Assembly (NCBI GenBank): GCA_964598765.1
Contig: CAZRCZ010000004.1
Coordinates: 124,001 to 188,000, forward strand
DNA length: 64,000 nt
Direction of reading: 5' to 3'
From: CAZRCZ01 sp964598765
GTDB taxonomy: Bacteria > Sumerlaeota > Sumerlaeia > MVZB01 > JAJFLK01
Each line of letters opens with the position of its first letter. The first letter of the stretch is position 1. Below, in pieces: positions 8,328 to 15,650 of the stretch. Below the pieces are notes generated by a model. It was not told the origin of the DNA. It saw only the letters and a list, made by a program, of their open reading frames with translations, and did not search any database. The position numbers were made by a program, and so were the translations under genes.

Positions 8328-9056
8328 TTACAAAAAATCCACATCCAAGCATTTCTGAATCATATCCAATCCCGCCTTATCCACCTTCTTGGCCTTTTCG
8401 CGCGCGCCGAAGATGACCAGAAAATTTCCGACGGGACGGACCGTCAGGTCCACGGCCAACACGCCGACCAGCGCCGTCACCGCGCTTGGACGCCCGTAAA
8501 CTTTGGTGTGGAACGTCTCATTGCCGACGTAATCCATCGTGGTGTGTTTCGGCCCTTCAAACGTCGTGTCCTGAATCCCTCCCAAAGTCTCGGTGAAACG
8601 TTGGGCGGAGGAGCCAAACCTCAGGAACTGTCGACTGAAAAAACCGAGAAAGACGTGGCGCGTATAGGCGTTATCGTCCACCAGACCGAAGGCGTCGCCC
8701 CCCATTGTGCTGAGCTTCTGAACCATCAGACCGGTCCCGGGACCAAATCCCGTATAGGGACTGATGCTGACAAAACTCATCAACGCTTGGACAAAATTTT
8801 GCCCAATACCGGTGAGGCCGTCGCGGATATTGCGTCCGAACTTGTCAACAGCGGCGGTCTCTTCATAGGGAATTTCGTTGGTTTGGTCCCAGCGTGGCGA
8901 GTATTTCGCCTTGAAGGGATATTTCTCCTCAAAAGTCTTCCGATCCAACGTCTGACATCCCGTCAGTGAAAGGACGGACAGCAACAAGCATCCCCACCAC
9001 GCGCGTTGCGGCACGGCGGAAAATGCGGATCTTGAAATCCGGAAATTCTGATTCAT
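8328..9056 (-). CDS. orphan lipoprotein of unknown function
   Basis: Exported lipoprotein of 242 residues when started at ATG 9056; an upstream extension to 9137 adds 27 hydrophilic residues before the signal and is unlikely. The signal peptide ends in the lipobox LTGC (LLLSVLSLTGCQTLD), so Cys is about residue 31. The mature part has no domain I recognise. It is rich in aromatic and Gly residues in the middle (ISPYTGFGPGTGLMVQK) and has a fairly hydrophobic C-terminal stretch (ALVGVLAVDLTVRPVGNFLVIF, about 190-212) that could be a membrane-associated helix. It is transcribed away from the pilin genes, so the two share an upstream region of 400 bp. Confidence 0.7.
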   Translation of the reverse strand: MNQNFRISRSAFSAVPQRAWWGCLLLSVLSLTGCQTLDRKTFEEKYPFKAKYSPRWDQTNEIPYEETAAVDKFGRNIRDGLTGIGQNFVQALMSFVSISPYTGFGPGTGLMVQKLSTMGGDAFGLVDDNAYTRHVFLGFFSRQFLRFGSSAQRFTETLGGIQDTTFEGPKHTTMDYVGNETFHTKVYGRPSAVTALVGVLAVDLTVRPVGNFLVIFGAREKAKKVDKAGLDMIQKCLDVDFL

Positions 9057-9148
9057 GTTTGCCCACCTCGTCAGGGTATTGCGATCAAGAGTTCCAGTCC
9101 CATTTTTGGCGATGCGCGCGCCATTGTCAAATACCATCTTTGGAGATT

Positions 9149-9177
9149 TAATTCTTTACCAAAGACTAATGAGTCAA
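9149..9177 (-). promoter_or_regulatory. possible sigma-70 promoter for the lipoprotein gene
   Basis: On the minus strand TTGACT (9177-9172) is followed after 17 bases by GAATTA (9154-9149). The -35 is good and the -10 weak. Initiation would fall near 9141, leaving about 85 bases before the ATG at 9056. Prediction by eye only. Confidence 0.3.
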
Positions 9178-9189
9178 CGCCACGTCGTT

Positions 9190-9228
9190 GGGTAATTGAT
9201 TACCCGTCTTTTGGGCATCAATTTACCC
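9190..9228. promoter_or_regulatory. tandem palindromic sites upstream of the pilin promoter
   Basis: GGGTAATTGATTACCC at 9190-9205 is a perfect 7-bp inverted repeat with a 2-base centre. A degenerate second copy, GGGCATCAATTTACCC, lies at 9213-9228, centre-to-centre 23 bases away (about two helical turns). They sit about 174 and 197 bases upstream of the start predicted from the sigma-54 promoter, where enhancer-binding activators such as PilR or NtrC commonly bind. They are also 134-172 bases upstream of the divergent lipoprotein gene, so they could serve either. Confidence 0.45.
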
Positions 9229-9368
9229 GATTCCGGTATTATCGTGCTGAATTGGGGAACTGAAGCGAAAGAGTTCGCCTCTGCAACCTATTGTAAGAAG
9301 CTGAATTTACATGAGATAAGCCAAACAATAGTACCACCGGAGATCCCCTTGACAGTCCAGCCCGTCCT

Positions 9369-9384
9369 TGGCATCGTAGTTGCT
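9369..9384 (+). promoter_or_regulatory. sigma-54 (RpoN) promoter for the prepilin genes
   Basis: TGGCATCGTAGTTGCT matches the consensus TGGCACGNNNNTTGCW at all positions except two, and the invariant GG and GC are exactly 10 bases apart. Predicted transcription start is about 9395, 63 bases before the pilin ATG. RpoN-dependent major pilin genes are well known in Gram-negative bacteria. A TTGACA at 9349-9354 has no acceptable -10 partner. Confidence 0.65.
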
Positions 9385-9457
9385 CAATTATCCGACCAAC
9401 GGATTAAGCGAAAGGGACATACGCGCCCTTTAACAGAATTCAAGGAGGAGAGAAATC

Positions 9458-9844
9458 ATGAAACTGATCCGAAAAATCAAGGGCTTCACCCTCGTGGAAA
9501 TCATGATCGTGGTCGCCATCATCGGAATCTTGATCGCGATTGCGATTCCCGGGTTCATTCGCGCTCGCTCGCAGAGCCGCATGAGAGCCTGTCAGGAGAA
9601 CCTGACCAAGCTGGACGGCGCCAAGGAGCAATGGGCGCTGGAGAACAACAAGAAGGCAACCGATACGCCCGCCACCAGCGATCTGGTCAAGAGCGACATG
9701 ACTGGCTATCTGAAGAATTTCCCGAACGAGCCGTCTGGGTTCAGCTACACGATCAACGCCGTTGGGACCAATCCAACCTGTTCTTCGGGCTATCCCGGTC
9801 ACAGCATGACCGAGGTCGGCACGGTCGTCACGGCCGTCGAGTAA
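9458..9844 (+). CDS. type IV pilin / type II pseudopilin precursor 1
   Basis: Prepilin of 128 residues. The leader is 8 residues (MKLIRKIK), with Gly 9 before the cleavage site and the class III signal GFTLVEIMIVVAIIGILIAI; Glu is at position 5 of the mature protein, needed for assembly. The C-terminal globular part is short (about 90 residues) with two cysteines (RACQEN and NPTCSSG) that are conserved in the next gene. A strong RBS, AAGGAGG at 9442-9448, lies nine bases before the ATG. The gene follows a sigma-54 promoter. The prepilin peptidase and the assembly ATPases are not in the window. It could be a major pilin or a GspG-like pseudopilin; promoter type and RBS strength favour an abundant product. 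Confidence 0.9.
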   Translation: MKLIRKIKGFTLVEIMIVVAIIGILIAIAIPGFIRARSQSRMRACQENLTKLDGAKEQWALENNKKATDTPATSDLVKSDMTGYLKNFPNEPSGFSYTINAVGTNPTCSSGYPGHSMTEVGTVVTAVE

Positions 9845-9897
9845 GCCTTTTAAGTTCAACGAACAAAAAAGGCGAGATGTAATATTGCTCCGGAATT

Positions 9898-9934
9898 GGC
9901 GGGGGGATTTCTCCCCGCCTATCCCGGGGGATAG
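9898..9934 (+). terminator. two adjacent hairpins between the tandem pilin genes
   Basis: GGCGGGG (9898-9904) pairs with CCCCGCC (9913-9919) over an 8-base loop, and CTATCC (9919-9924) pairs with GGATAG (9929-9934). There is no T-run after either, so full termination is unlikely. Partial attenuation or 3'-end protection of the first pilin mRNA is a reasonable inference. Confidence 0.4.
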
Positions 9935-9964
9935 GGAGGTTGTGTCGAAAATCGCTGAGAGATC

Positions 9965-10378
9965 ATGAGGCTCCATTCGCAAAATCGCCGGGAAGATGTT
10001 GGGAGCAAGGGATTCACGCTGGTGGAAATCATGATCGTCTCCGGGATCATGGCCATCATCGTGGCCATCGCGATCCCAACGTGGGTTCGGGCGCGCTCCC
10101 AAAGTCGGATGAAAAGCTGTCAGGAAAATTTGACTAAAATAGACGGCGCCAAGGAACAGTGGGCGATCGAACAGAAACATAAATCGGGCGTGGTCCCCTC
10201 TGTTAGCGATTTGGTGGATGATCCCGGAGTGACGCAAAGTTTTCTTCGATATATGCCCAAGGAACCCTCCGGCGGAAGCTACGTGATCAACGCGATCGGC
10301 GTGGATCCAACTTGCACGACCGGCTACCCCGGACACAGTATGTCCGAACTGGGAACCTTGGTCACCTCGACCGAATAA
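9965..10378 (+). CDS. type IV pilin / type II pseudopilin precursor 2 (paralogue of the previous gene)
   Basis: Second prepilin, 137 residues, with a longer 16-residue leader (to SKG) and then FTLVEIMIVSGIMAIIVAI. The globular half is clearly related to the first pilin: RARSQSRMKSCQENLTKIDG, KEQWAIEQ, PTCTTGYPGHSMSELG. Both cysteines are conserved. The pair looks like a tandem duplication that has diverged. The RBS is weak (GAGAG near 9956) compared with the first gene, which suggests a lower-abundance partner. A Rho-independent terminator follows. Confidence 0.88.
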   Translation: MRLHSQNRREDVGSKGFTLVEIMIVSGIMAIIVAIAIPTWVRARSQSRMKSCQENLTKIDGAKEQWAIEQKHKSGVVPSVSDLVDDPGVTQSFLRYMPKEPSGGSYVINAIGVDPTCTTGYPGHSMSELGTLVTSTE

Positions 10379-10427
10379 GACGGTCGGCAAAAGTTTTGTT
10401 TGAAGAACTCTCTCATCCCTGCCCCAT

Positions 10428-10463
10428 GGCCCCGGGCTTGCCCAGCTCGGGGCCTTTCTTTTT
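10428..10463 (+). terminator. Rho-independent terminator after the pilin genes
   Basis: GGCCCCG (10428-10434) pairs with CGGGGCC (10448-10454), followed directly by TTTCTTTTT (10455-10463). It ends the two-pilin transcription unit. Confidence 0.8.
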
Positions 10464-10496
10464 GAAGGATGAAGAATGAGGGATGAAGGATGAGGA
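10464..10496. repeat. GGATGAAGGATGAG simple repeat overlapping a start codon
   Basis: Run of GGATGA/GAATGA units between the terminator and the sugar kinase. The same units occur in reverse orientation at 28764-28800. The ATG used as the kinase start (10490) is one of the repeat units. Confidence 0.5.
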
Positions 10497-11536
10497 AAGA
10501 GAAGATTGCTAATCGAAAAGGCGTGGCGTGCGCGGGCAATTGGATCGTGGATCACGTCAAGCTCGTGGACCTCTGGCCCAATCCCGGCAATTTGGCCAAC
10601 ATTTTGTCGGAGGAACGTGGGACCGGCGGCGCGGCCTTCAATGTCTTGGTGGACTTGGCCCGACTTGATGCGAAGCTTCCGCTTGACGCCATCGGGTTAG
10701 TCGGCAATGACGCCGACGGGCAATGGATCAAAGAGTTGATCCGCCCCTTGTCACGCGACATTTCGCGCTTGGGTGTCCATCCGCAAGCTCCCACCAGCTA
10801 TACCGACGTGATGACCGTGAAGGAAACGGGGCAACGGACCTTCTTTCACATGCGGGGGGCCAACGCCCATTTTGACGTTGAGCACGTCAATCCCGCCTCC
10901 ATCCACGCCAAAATTTTCCACCTTGGCTATCTGCTTCTCTTGACCGCGCTGGATCGGAACGATCCGGATTTCGGAACCCGGGCCGCGCGATTGCTGGCGG
11001 AGTGTCAAAAGCAGGGACTGATCACCTCGATTGACGTGGTGAGCGCCGAAGGCGGACGTTTCGCCGAAATCGTTCTCCCCTCGTTGAAATATACCGATTA
11101 TTGCATTGTCAATGAAGTTGAAGCCGGAGGCGTCACCGGTTTGGCGTTGCGCGACCGCTCCAATCGTCCCGATTGGAGCGTCATTGAATCGGCGGCGCGA
11201 AAACTGGCGAATCTCGGAGTGAGGCGAATCGTGACGATCCATCTCCCCGAAGGGGGAATGGCATTGGACGTGAGCGCGGACAGGCTTTTTCGTGTTCCCT
11301 CCCTTCCTCTGCCGTCGGGTTTCATCAAAGGGTCCGCAGGGGCGGGGGACGCGTTCTGCGCCGGGATGCTTTACGGATTGCACGAGGATTGGCCGATGGA
11401 GAAGACCCTGCGTTTGGGCCACGCTTGCGCCGCCGCCTCCCTTCGCCACCCGACTTGCACGCGAGGCATGGCTTCATTGAAGGATACGCTCGCCTTGGCC
11501 GAATCGCTCGCGTCGAAGAGCGGCGCGCGTCGCTGA
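10490..11536 (+). CDS. PfkB/ribokinase-family carbohydrate kinase
   Basis: Cytoplasmic sugar or nucleoside kinase, 348 residues. N-terminal motif about 12-22 (GVACAGNWIVD); the GG motif GTGGAAFNV at about 45-53; a nucleotide/substrate-binding stretch; the PfkB signature near the C-terminus GSAGAGDAFCAGMLYGL (about 282-298) with the catalytic Asp in GAGD. The substrate cannot be read from sequence. The start is uncertain because the chosen ATG is part of a GGATGA repeat and the first 11 residues look like translated spacer. It is convergent with the next gene, with no intergenic bases between the two stops. Confidence 0.88.
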   Translation: MRKEKIANRKGVACAGNWIVDHVKLVDLWPNPGNLANILSEERGTGGAAFNVLVDLARLDAKLPLDAIGLVGNDADGQWIKELIRPLSRDISRLGVHPQAPTSYTDVMTVKETGQRTFFHMRGANAHFDVEHVNPASIHAKIFHLGYLLLLTALDRNDPDFGTRAARLLAECQKQGLITSIDVVSAEGGRFAEIVLPSLKYTDYCIVNEVEAGGVTGLALRDRSNRPDWSVIESAARKLANLGVRRIVTIHLPEGGMALDVSADRLFRVPSLPLPSGFIKGSAGAGDAFCAGMLYGLHEDWPMEKTLRLGHACAAASLRHPTCTRGMASLKDTLALAESLASKSGARR

Positions 11537-13456
11537 TCATCTTCCATCGGATGTCTTTCTTGATTTTTCCAGAAGCGCGCGCGCGTCGGCAAAGCCGGGA
11601 TCAAGTTCGAGCGCGCGGGAAAAACATCGGGCCGCCTCGTCGTCGTGGCCTTGCTCAAGGTAGCACACGCCTAAGTCAAAATGCGCGATCGGATCGTTGG
11701 GGCGCGAGTGGAGCGCGAGGCTGAATTGCGCCTCGGCCTGCTCCAGCCTCCCTCGCTTTACGTAAAACAGACCGAGTCGAGCATGAACCTCGTGATTGGA
11801 CGGATCGAGCCGCTCCGCCTCCAAGTAATGCGCCAAAGCGGAATCATCCGTCCCTTGCGATTCCATTAATCCGCCAAGCCGCAGGTGGGCTTCAAAAAGA
11901 TCCGGACGCGAGTTCAATGCCGACGTGTAATGTCGGATCGCTTCGGCCGGAGACGCATGGCGTTCGTGGTAAAGCCCAAGATTCAATTGATTCTCGGCGT
12001 TTTCCCCGTTGAGACGCTCGGCCGCCAAGAATTCCGTCAAGGCCCCTTCTTCGTTGCCGATCTCGGCCAAGGCCGTTCCCAAGCCCGTATGACCCGCCGA
12101 GTCGTCAGGATCCAGCGCCAACGCCCGGCGGTAAGAATCCGCCGCCTCGGACGGTTTTTGGCGATCCATCAGGGAATTTCCCAAAACGAGCCAAACGACG
12201 GCTGAGCGCGGATTCTTCCGCGCATTTTCCTTGAACAAAGTTTCGGCGCTCCGATGAAGGCTCGATTGAGCGAAAGAGAGCGGCGCCATGAGAAGGAGAC
12301 AACCGGCGGTCAAGACGTGAACGACCCGGCTCAACCCGCGCGGCAGGCGGCGCGCGACTTCCGAGGCGGTCATCGCCGCCAACGCCAGCGGAGCAAGACT
12401 AGCCAAATACTGATAGCGGTCCGCAACAAAAGATCGTCGCATGTAACCGAACGGGAATATCCCCAGCGTGGGTCCTAGGAGGAGACCGTAAAGCGCGACG
12501 GCGGCCAAAGCGCCTCGGCCGATTCGCCTCCGGATCAGCCAGAGGAAAATAGGGAGGACGCCCGCCGCGCCCACAAACATCAGTCCGCCAAAGGACGCCC
12601 CTTGGAGATGCCAATGCGGATAAATCATCATTTGGGAGGAAGGCCACGCCAATTTGCCGCAATAGAACCAAAAAGCGCGTCCGGCGACCTTCAATCTTTG
12701 CGGAAGCGTCAGGGAAATGGGCGCCTCGTGATTTTCGATCGAGGTCAGAACCCCAAAAAGACCCATCACCGCCCCAAGAAAGAGAAAAGGCAAGATCCGA
12801 AACCATAGGCCTGATCGGAAAGTTGCGCGCCGCCACCAAAACCAAATAAGCAAGGCAAAGGGAAGCGTCAACGTGACCGGTTTGCTCAAGTAGGCGCAGA
12901 CGTAAGAGATTATGGACGCAAGATACCAACCCGCGCGAGGACGTTCCTCGCAAGCAAGGTAGGCCAAAAAAGCCGCGAGAAAGAAGAACGTCGAAAGCGC
13001 CCCTTTGCGCTCCATGATCCATGCCACCGTCTCGGCGTGGATGGGATGAACGGCGAAAAGCGCCGCCGCCGTCCAAGCTCCGGCATGACGTGACCGGCGA
13101 AGGATCCGCCACGACAGGATCGAATTCAGGCAATGAAGCGCGACATTGTCAAAATGGTAAAGAAAGGGACGAATTCCGACGATCCGATGCTCCAGCCAGA
13201 ATGAGGTGTAAAGCAGGGGCCAATATCGCGGATCGCGCTCCCCCATGGCGTAGGGATCCGACCAGATTTTCCAAAGTCCCCCTGTCGTGCGAAGCAGAGC
13301 ATTATCGGTGACCAAAAAATCATCCCACAAAAATCCCCCAAGCAACGCGGGACAAAAGGGGAAAAAGGAGAGAAACAGGAGGGCAACCGCGCATAAGACC
13401 GGACTGTTGCAATCCAAGTGCGGATTCGGTTTTGGAAGTTGCGGGGAATCGGTCAT
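11537..13456 (-). CDS. TMTC-like multi-spanning membrane protein with C-terminal TPRs (1)
   Basis: 639 residues from ATG 13456; the frame continues upstream but those 25 residues precede a normal N-terminus. The N-terminal two thirds is a multi-pass membrane domain resembling GT-C-type and TMTC proteins: FLWDDFLVTDNALL after the first helix (acidic pair typical of GT-C loops) and AVHPIHAETVAWIMERKGAL in a later segment. The C-terminal 230 residues hold about six TPRs (ALDPDDSAGHTGLGTALAEI; LDPSNHEVHARLGLFYVKRG). A second protein of this design lies at 21350-23392. By analogy it may transfer sugars to exported proteins, but activity is inferred. Confidence 0.8.
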   Translation of the reverse strand: MTDSPQLPKPNPHLDCNSPVLCAVALLFLSFFPFCPALLGGFLWDDFLVTDNALLRTTGGLWKIWSDPYAMGERDPRYWPLLYTSFWLEHRIVGIRPFLYHFDNVALHCLNSILSWRILRRSRHAGAWTAAALFAVHPIHAETVAWIMERKGALSTFFFLAAFLAYLACEERPRAGWYLASIISYVCAYLSKPVTLTLPFALLIWFWWRRATFRSGLWFRILPFLFLGAVMGLFGVLTSIENHEAPISLTLPQRLKVAGRAFWFYCGKLAWPSSQMMIYPHWHLQGASFGGLMFVGAAGVLPIFLWLIRRRIGRGALAAVALYGLLLGPTLGIFPFGYMRRSFVADRYQYLASLAPLALAAMTASEVARRLPRGLSRVVHVLTAGCLLLMAPLSFAQSSLHRSAETLFKENARKNPRSAVVWLVLGNSLMDRQKPSEAADSYRRALALDPDDSAGHTGLGTALAEIGNEEGALTEFLAAERLNGENAENQLNLGLYHERHASPAEAIRHYTSALNSRPDLFEAHLRLGGLMESQGTDDSALAHYLEAERLDPSNHEVHARLGLFYVKRGRLEQAEAQFSLALHSRPNDPIAHFDLGVCYLEQGHDDEAARCFSRALELDPGFADARALLEKSRKTSDGR

Positions 13457-13631
13457 GTCACAGTTTAACCGAGGATGAAGCCGACGGCCAGACCGGTGAC
13501 CATTTCCAGTCTGTTCTGCCCGGGGAATCAATGGAAATCATTGCGTCCGGCAAAATCAGGGAGTAAATTGACCATGGCGGGGCGATTGGGGAGGCAAGTC
13601 TCCCTCGCCGTGGCCGCAAGGAGCGAAAGTC

Positions 13632-13934
13632 ATGTTCCGCGAAGAACCCAATCCCCGGAAGAAAAAGCCAAAAACCGTCGCCGTCATCGAGACGCACGGT
13701 TGCACCGGTTGCGAGGTCTGCATTGATTTTTGCCCGGTGGATTGCATTGACATCCTCCCCGGCCCCCAGCACAAAACCCTTAACCGCGTCTGCATCGTGA
13801 ACGAGGACGTCTGCATCGGTTGCAATCTTTGCGCGAAGTATTGCCCGTGGGAAACGATCTTCATGCGTCCCTACGATCCGCGATTCGGCGAACAGGAAGA
13901 AAAGAAAGAGGAATTGGCCAAGGTATTGGCCTAG
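13632..13934 (+). CDS. 2x[4Fe-4S] ferredoxin-like protein
   Basis: 100 residues with two cluster motifs: CTGCEVCIDFCPVDC (about 24-38) and CIGCNLCAKYCPW (about 59-71). The second motif ends in CPW rather than CPxxC but keeps the four cysteines needed for a [4Fe-4S] cluster. Basic N-terminus (PRKKKPK), acidic/lysine C-terminal tail (EEKKEELAKVLA). Soluble electron carrier; its partner enzyme is not adjacent. The ATG at 13632 follows AAGGAGCGAAAGTC, a good RBS. A bidirectional terminator follows. Confidence 0.88.
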   Translation: MFREEPNPRKKKPKTVAVIETHGCTGCEVCIDFCPVDCIDILPGPQHKTLNRVCIVNEDVCIGCNLCAKYCPWETIFMRPYDPRFGEQEEKKEELAKVLA

Positions 13935-13960
13935 GAATTTTCGCCCTTCGGGAAAAAAGA

Positions 13961-13999
13961 AAAGCGCCGAAACCGATCTCGCGTCGGTTTCGGCGCTTT
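13961..13999. terminator. bidirectional terminator
   Basis: Perfect 16-bp stem: AAAGCGCCGAAACCGA (13961-13976) with TCGGTTTCGGCGCTTT (13984-13999), 7-base loop, A-rich before and T-containing after. It separates the ferredoxin gene (+) from the convergent TIGR04073-like gene (-). Confidence 0.8.
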
Positions 14000-14038
14000 A
14001 GTTTATCCCTCCAAAGAAAACGGCGACAGCCGGTTCTC

Positions 14039-14494
14039 TTAGTATTGATACCGCTTGGGCGCGCCGGCGGCGCTTCCCTTCTTGGCCACCGGGTCATTCG
14101 AATGCAGGTCCGTGATGTCGGGAATGCCGTCCCCCCAGACATCCGTGACGACGAATTCCGGTTCGATCATCGCCTTGTAGTCGGGCGGAACAGGAAACGG
14201 AAAGGTAAAGGTTTCATACGCTCCGGTCGCCAGTCGGGTGGCCGCCCAACCCGCGCCCTTGACGGTTCCCAAGACGATGCCCGTCACCGGGTCGGTCCGT
14301 TCCCACTCGCGCGAGACCGTGCGGGGAATCTCCACCCAGCAGGTGAAGACGTTGGTGATGCCTCTGCCGAGTTTGTGCAACATCTTGTTGATGTCGCTTT
14401 TGTCGCGTCCGACGTCGTCGGAGGCGGCGCGCGCCGTCCCCGTGAGGATCATCGCCGCCAAGGCGGCCGAGCTGACGAGCGCTTTCATTTTCAT
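14039..14494 (-). CDS. secreted TIGR04073-like (exosortase-associated) protein 1
   Basis: 151 residues from ATG 14494, preceded by AAGGAG at 14509-14504. Cleavable signal peptide (MKMKALVSSAALAAMILTGT, ending in ARA-A). The mature part has the pattern I associate with TIGR04073: LGRGITNVFTCWVEIPRT, then GIVLGTVKGAGWAATRLATG, then GAYETFTFPFPVPPDY and an IEPEFV close. The biochemical role of this family is unknown; family assignment is from memory. The neighbour at 14551-14967 is a paralogue, and the C-terminus of the TolC-like protein at 46500-48230 carries the same pattern. No exosortase or PEP-CTERM target was seen in this window. Confidence 0.7.
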   Translation of the reverse strand: MKMKALVSSAALAAMILTGTARAASDDVGRDKSDINKMLHKLGRGITNVFTCWVEIPRTVSREWERTDPVTGIVLGTVKGAGWAATRLATGAYETFTFPFPVPPDYKAMIEPEFVVTDVWGDGIPDITDLHSNDPVAKKGSAAGAPKRYQY

Positions 14495-14550
14495 CGTTCC
14501 TGACTCCTTGTCTGAATTGGGTTGGATGCGAAAATCTTTCTCAAAACCTG

Positions 14551-14967
14551 CTAATGGAGCTCTTCCATGAACACAACTTCCGGCTCGATATAAGGCTGGT
14601 AGTTGTTCTTGGTCGGCATGTAGAAGGTGGCGATTTCCCACGCGCCGACGGCCAGCCGCTTGGCCCCTTTGCAGACTCCCTTGCAAGCCCCGACCACCGC
14701 GCCCGTGATCGGCGAAGTCTGATAGGCCTCTCGGAAGGCTTGATTGGGAATCTCACCGACGCAGAGGAAAACATTGGCCACGCCGCGGGCGAGCTTGCGC
14801 GCGCGAAGCTCATTCTCGCTGTGGTTGTAATAGGGACCCTTGGTCGTCGAGGGTTGATGCGTGTCGTCGGGGGCGGAGGCTCCGACGGCGACTTTGGCGA
14901 GCGCAAAAAGCGCCGCGCAGACCATCATCGGCAGTAAGCGTGGAGTTTTCACTTTGACCATCCTCAT
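14551..14967 (-). CDS. secreted TIGR04073-like (exosortase-associated) protein 2
   Basis: 138 residues from ATG 14967 (ATG 14961 also possible; neither has a strong RBS). Signal peptide LLPMMVCAALFALAKVAVGA. The mature domain is RGVANVFLCVGEIPNQA, GAVVGACKGVCKGAKRLAVG, WEIATFYMP and IEPEVV, the same order as in the downstream paralogue. It has extra cysteines in the Gly-rich segment (GACKGVCKG). It lies 56 bases upstream of the other copy on the same strand, so they are probably co-transcribed. Confidence 0.7.
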   Translation of the reverse strand: MRMVKVKTPRLLPMMVCAALFALAKVAVGASAPDDTHQPSTTKGPYYNHSENELRARKLARGVANVFLCVGEIPNQAFREAYQTSPITGAVVGACKGVCKGAKRLAVGAWEIATFYMPTKNNYQPYIEPEVVFMEELH

Positions 14968-15000
14968 TTGCGCCCGTCGCGCCTTGGGGTTTCGCCTCAA

Positions 15001-15430
15001 ATCCTCGTTGGGCTTCCGAACGCCTCAACCCTATAATCCCCCTCCGCCAAAAACTCAAGGGGAAAATGCGCGAAATTCTTCAGACTGCAAAACCGGGTCG
15101 AAGGGTAACAGTGCCACAGGCGGGAATCAAGGAAAACTTGGGCGAATTCTTTGGACGAGGGGGCATAAGAGCCGTTGAAAAGGGTCTTTGCGGAGCGGGT
15201 GGCGCGAACTGATTCGCCGGTCTTTCTGTTTCCTCCGACTTGCGTTCATCCGCCTCCCAAATAAATGAAAAGAGATTCTCACGCGGAGACGCGATTGTTT
15301 CGCTCCCGAGCGGATTGAGACAGGCTCATGGGCAAGATGCGCGAGTCCCGATCAGTCGTGGAATAATGTTACTCCGGTCGGCTATAATGCGTTTCGTCGG
15401 CGGATTTTGGCCATGTTAAGGAACGACCGG
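15001..15430. other. gene-free stretch with one promoter-like site and one repeat
   Basis: About 430 bases with no supported gene. It holds a partial copy of the AGAGATTCTCACGC repeat (15271-15285), which recurs at 28689-28725. A perfect -10 hexamer, TATAAT, lies at 15383-15388 before the small gene at 15431; no convincing -35 accompanies it. Confidence 0.4.
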
Positions 15431-15646
15431 ATGAATCGCCTCACCGATCAGATCAAAGTGGACCGCTCCGTCCTCACCTATGCCAATCTGACCGATCCGC
15501 CGGATGATTTGGATTATTGGCGCGACAAGACCTTCGCGGAGCGAATGACGGCCATCGAGTTGCTGAGACAGTTGAATTATGGGTATGATCCCAATACCGC
15601 CCGACTTCAAAGAGTTCTTGAATACGCTCAACTCGAGCGGCGCTGA
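15431..15646 (+). CDS. small protein preceding a nucleotidyltransferase (toxin-antitoxin-like pair)
   Basis: 71 residues from ATG 15431, chosen because AAGGAA (15418-15423) lies seven bases before it. Sequence pattern MNRLTDQIKVDRSVLTYANL, DYWRDKTFAERMTAIELLRQ, GYDPNTARLQRVLEYAQ. Short proteins with this LxYWxxxxxxERxxAxExLRQ pattern are commonly found immediately upstream of minimal nucleotidyltransferase-like genes; function unknown. It appears intact while its partner downstream is truncated. Confidence 0.65.
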   Translation: MNRLTDQIKVDRSVLTYANLTDPPDDLDYWRDKTFAERMTAIELLRQLNYGYDPNTARLQRVLEYAQLERR

Positions 15647-15650
15647 ATGA

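Noticed and set aside
8328..9056. MlaA (VacJ) assignment for the lipoprotein
   Set aside because: It has a lipobox and similar size, but the conserved MlaA segments (DPLEGFNR-type start, FFLNTxxGxGG) are absent.
9349..9377. TTGACA as a sigma-70 -35 box for the pilin gene
   Set aside because: At 17 bases the -10 would be CATCGT, a poor match, whereas the overlapping sigma-54 site fits almost perfectly.
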